Assembly: GCA_003557965.1 (NCBI GenBank) | Contig: PWND01000045.1 | Location: 1 to 7,287, forward strand | Source: Bacteroidales bacterium | Lineage (GTDB): Bacteria; Bacteroidota; Bacteroidia; Bacteroidales; UBA7960 | Reading direction: 5' to 3' | DNA length: 7,287 nt | Shown here: piece after piece, positions 7,171-7,287 of the stretch | Position numbering within the stretch: position 1 is the stretch's first letter | Layout of the letters: the number at the start of each line of letters is the position of its first letter | Translations under genes and position numbers: made by a program | Notes under the pieces: model-generated | Database searches by the model: none | Told to the model about the DNA's origin: nothing | What the model saw: the letters and a program-made list of their open reading frames with translations, nothing else

Positions 7171-7211
7171 CTGTCCGATAAAAATGTTTCGTCCACTACG
7201 GGACGATAACT
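7171..7211. repeat. palindromic REP-like repeat unit
   Basis: CGTCC (7190-7194) pairs with GGACG (7201-7205) around an ACTACG loop, in a short unit running from CTGTCCGATAAAAATG to GATAACT. I recall similar 'cgtcc...ctacgggacg' palindromes scattered between genes in Bacteroidota genomes, but this is memory and not a search. It lies in the gene-free stretch 7107-7287, 84 bases after the lipoprotein stop. It is not followed by a T-run, so it is not a canonical terminator. Confidence 0.5.
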
Positions 7212-7230
7212 ATATCTTGCAAATTATTCA

Positions 7231-7284
7231 TTACCAATATTTTATCCCTAAGGGATAATGCCGTTAGGCATTAAATATTGGTAG
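7231..7284. repeat. cloverleaf-like palindromic repeat (three-way junction), REP-like
   Basis: An 11-bp outer stem, TACCAATATTT (7232-7242) with AAATATTGGTA (7273-7283), encloses two adjacent perfect hairpins: TATCCC-TAA-GGGATA (7243-7257) and ATGCC-GTTA-GGCAT (7258-7271). Nearly every base is paired, forming a compact three-way junction. The tail AATATTGGTAGAAA and the inner 'ccctaaggga' and 'atgccgttaggcat' modules resemble dispersed repeats I remember from Bacteroidota. Structured single-strand palindromes like this are typical targets of Y1 (IS200/IS605- or RAYT-type) transposases, but no transposase gene is in the window. The unit appears complete just inside the right edge. Confidence 0.7.
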
Positions 7285-7287
7285 AAA

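Noticed and set aside
7107..7230. Continuation of a protease reading frame past the lipoprotein stop
   Set aside because: The sequence after 7106 is AT-rich and non-coding in appearance, and I saw no M6 catalytic motif, so there is no direct evidence of a simple frameshift.

Overview
The window looks like a chromosomal segment of a Bacteroidota (Bacteroidetes) bacterium. The evidence is low GC content, start codons preceded by A-rich leaders rather than Shine-Dalgarno sequences, a TTTG / TAnnTTTG promoter match, a DUF2027-plus-Smr protein (a combination I associate with this phylum), and palindromic dispersed-repeat units of a kind I recall from these genomes. No genus can be assigned from the sequence alone.

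Layout. Positions 1 to about 206 (minus strand) hold the 5' part of the RNase P RNA (rnpB), which runs off the left edge of the window. About 40 bases upstream of it, on the same strand, is a gene for a DUF2027/Smr-domain protein (248-1345). A 136-base divergent spacer separates this from three plus-strand envelope-polysaccharide genes: a Wzx-like lipid-linked oligosaccharide flippase (1482-2972), a Wzz-type chain-length determinant or polysaccharide co-polymerase (3112-4152), and an O-antigen ligase/polymerase-like membrane protein (4159-5601). The last two are 6 bases apart and are almost certainly cotranscribed. Next comes a nitroreductase (5716-6477) behind a good Bacteroidota-type promoter, then a hairpin-bearing spacer. 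After that is a small putative lipoprotein (6627-7106) that resembles the N-terminal region of M6-family metalloproteases but has no protease domain. The right end (7107-7287) has no gene and contains two structured palindromic repeat units.

How the genes work together. The flippase, chain-length regulator and ligase/polymerase are the membrane steps of a Wzy-dependent polysaccharide pathway: flipping the undecaprenyl-linked unit, setting chain length, and polymerising or ligating. No glycosyltransferase, sugar-nucleotide enzyme or outer-membrane export gene lies alongside, so the sugar chemistry must be encoded elsewhere. RNase P, the Smr protein, the nitroreductase and the lipoprotein have no evident functional link to this group.

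Nothing in the window amounts to a clear new system. The most unusual items are the standalone protease-propeptide-like lipoprotein and the cloverleaf-like palindromic repeat at the right edge.
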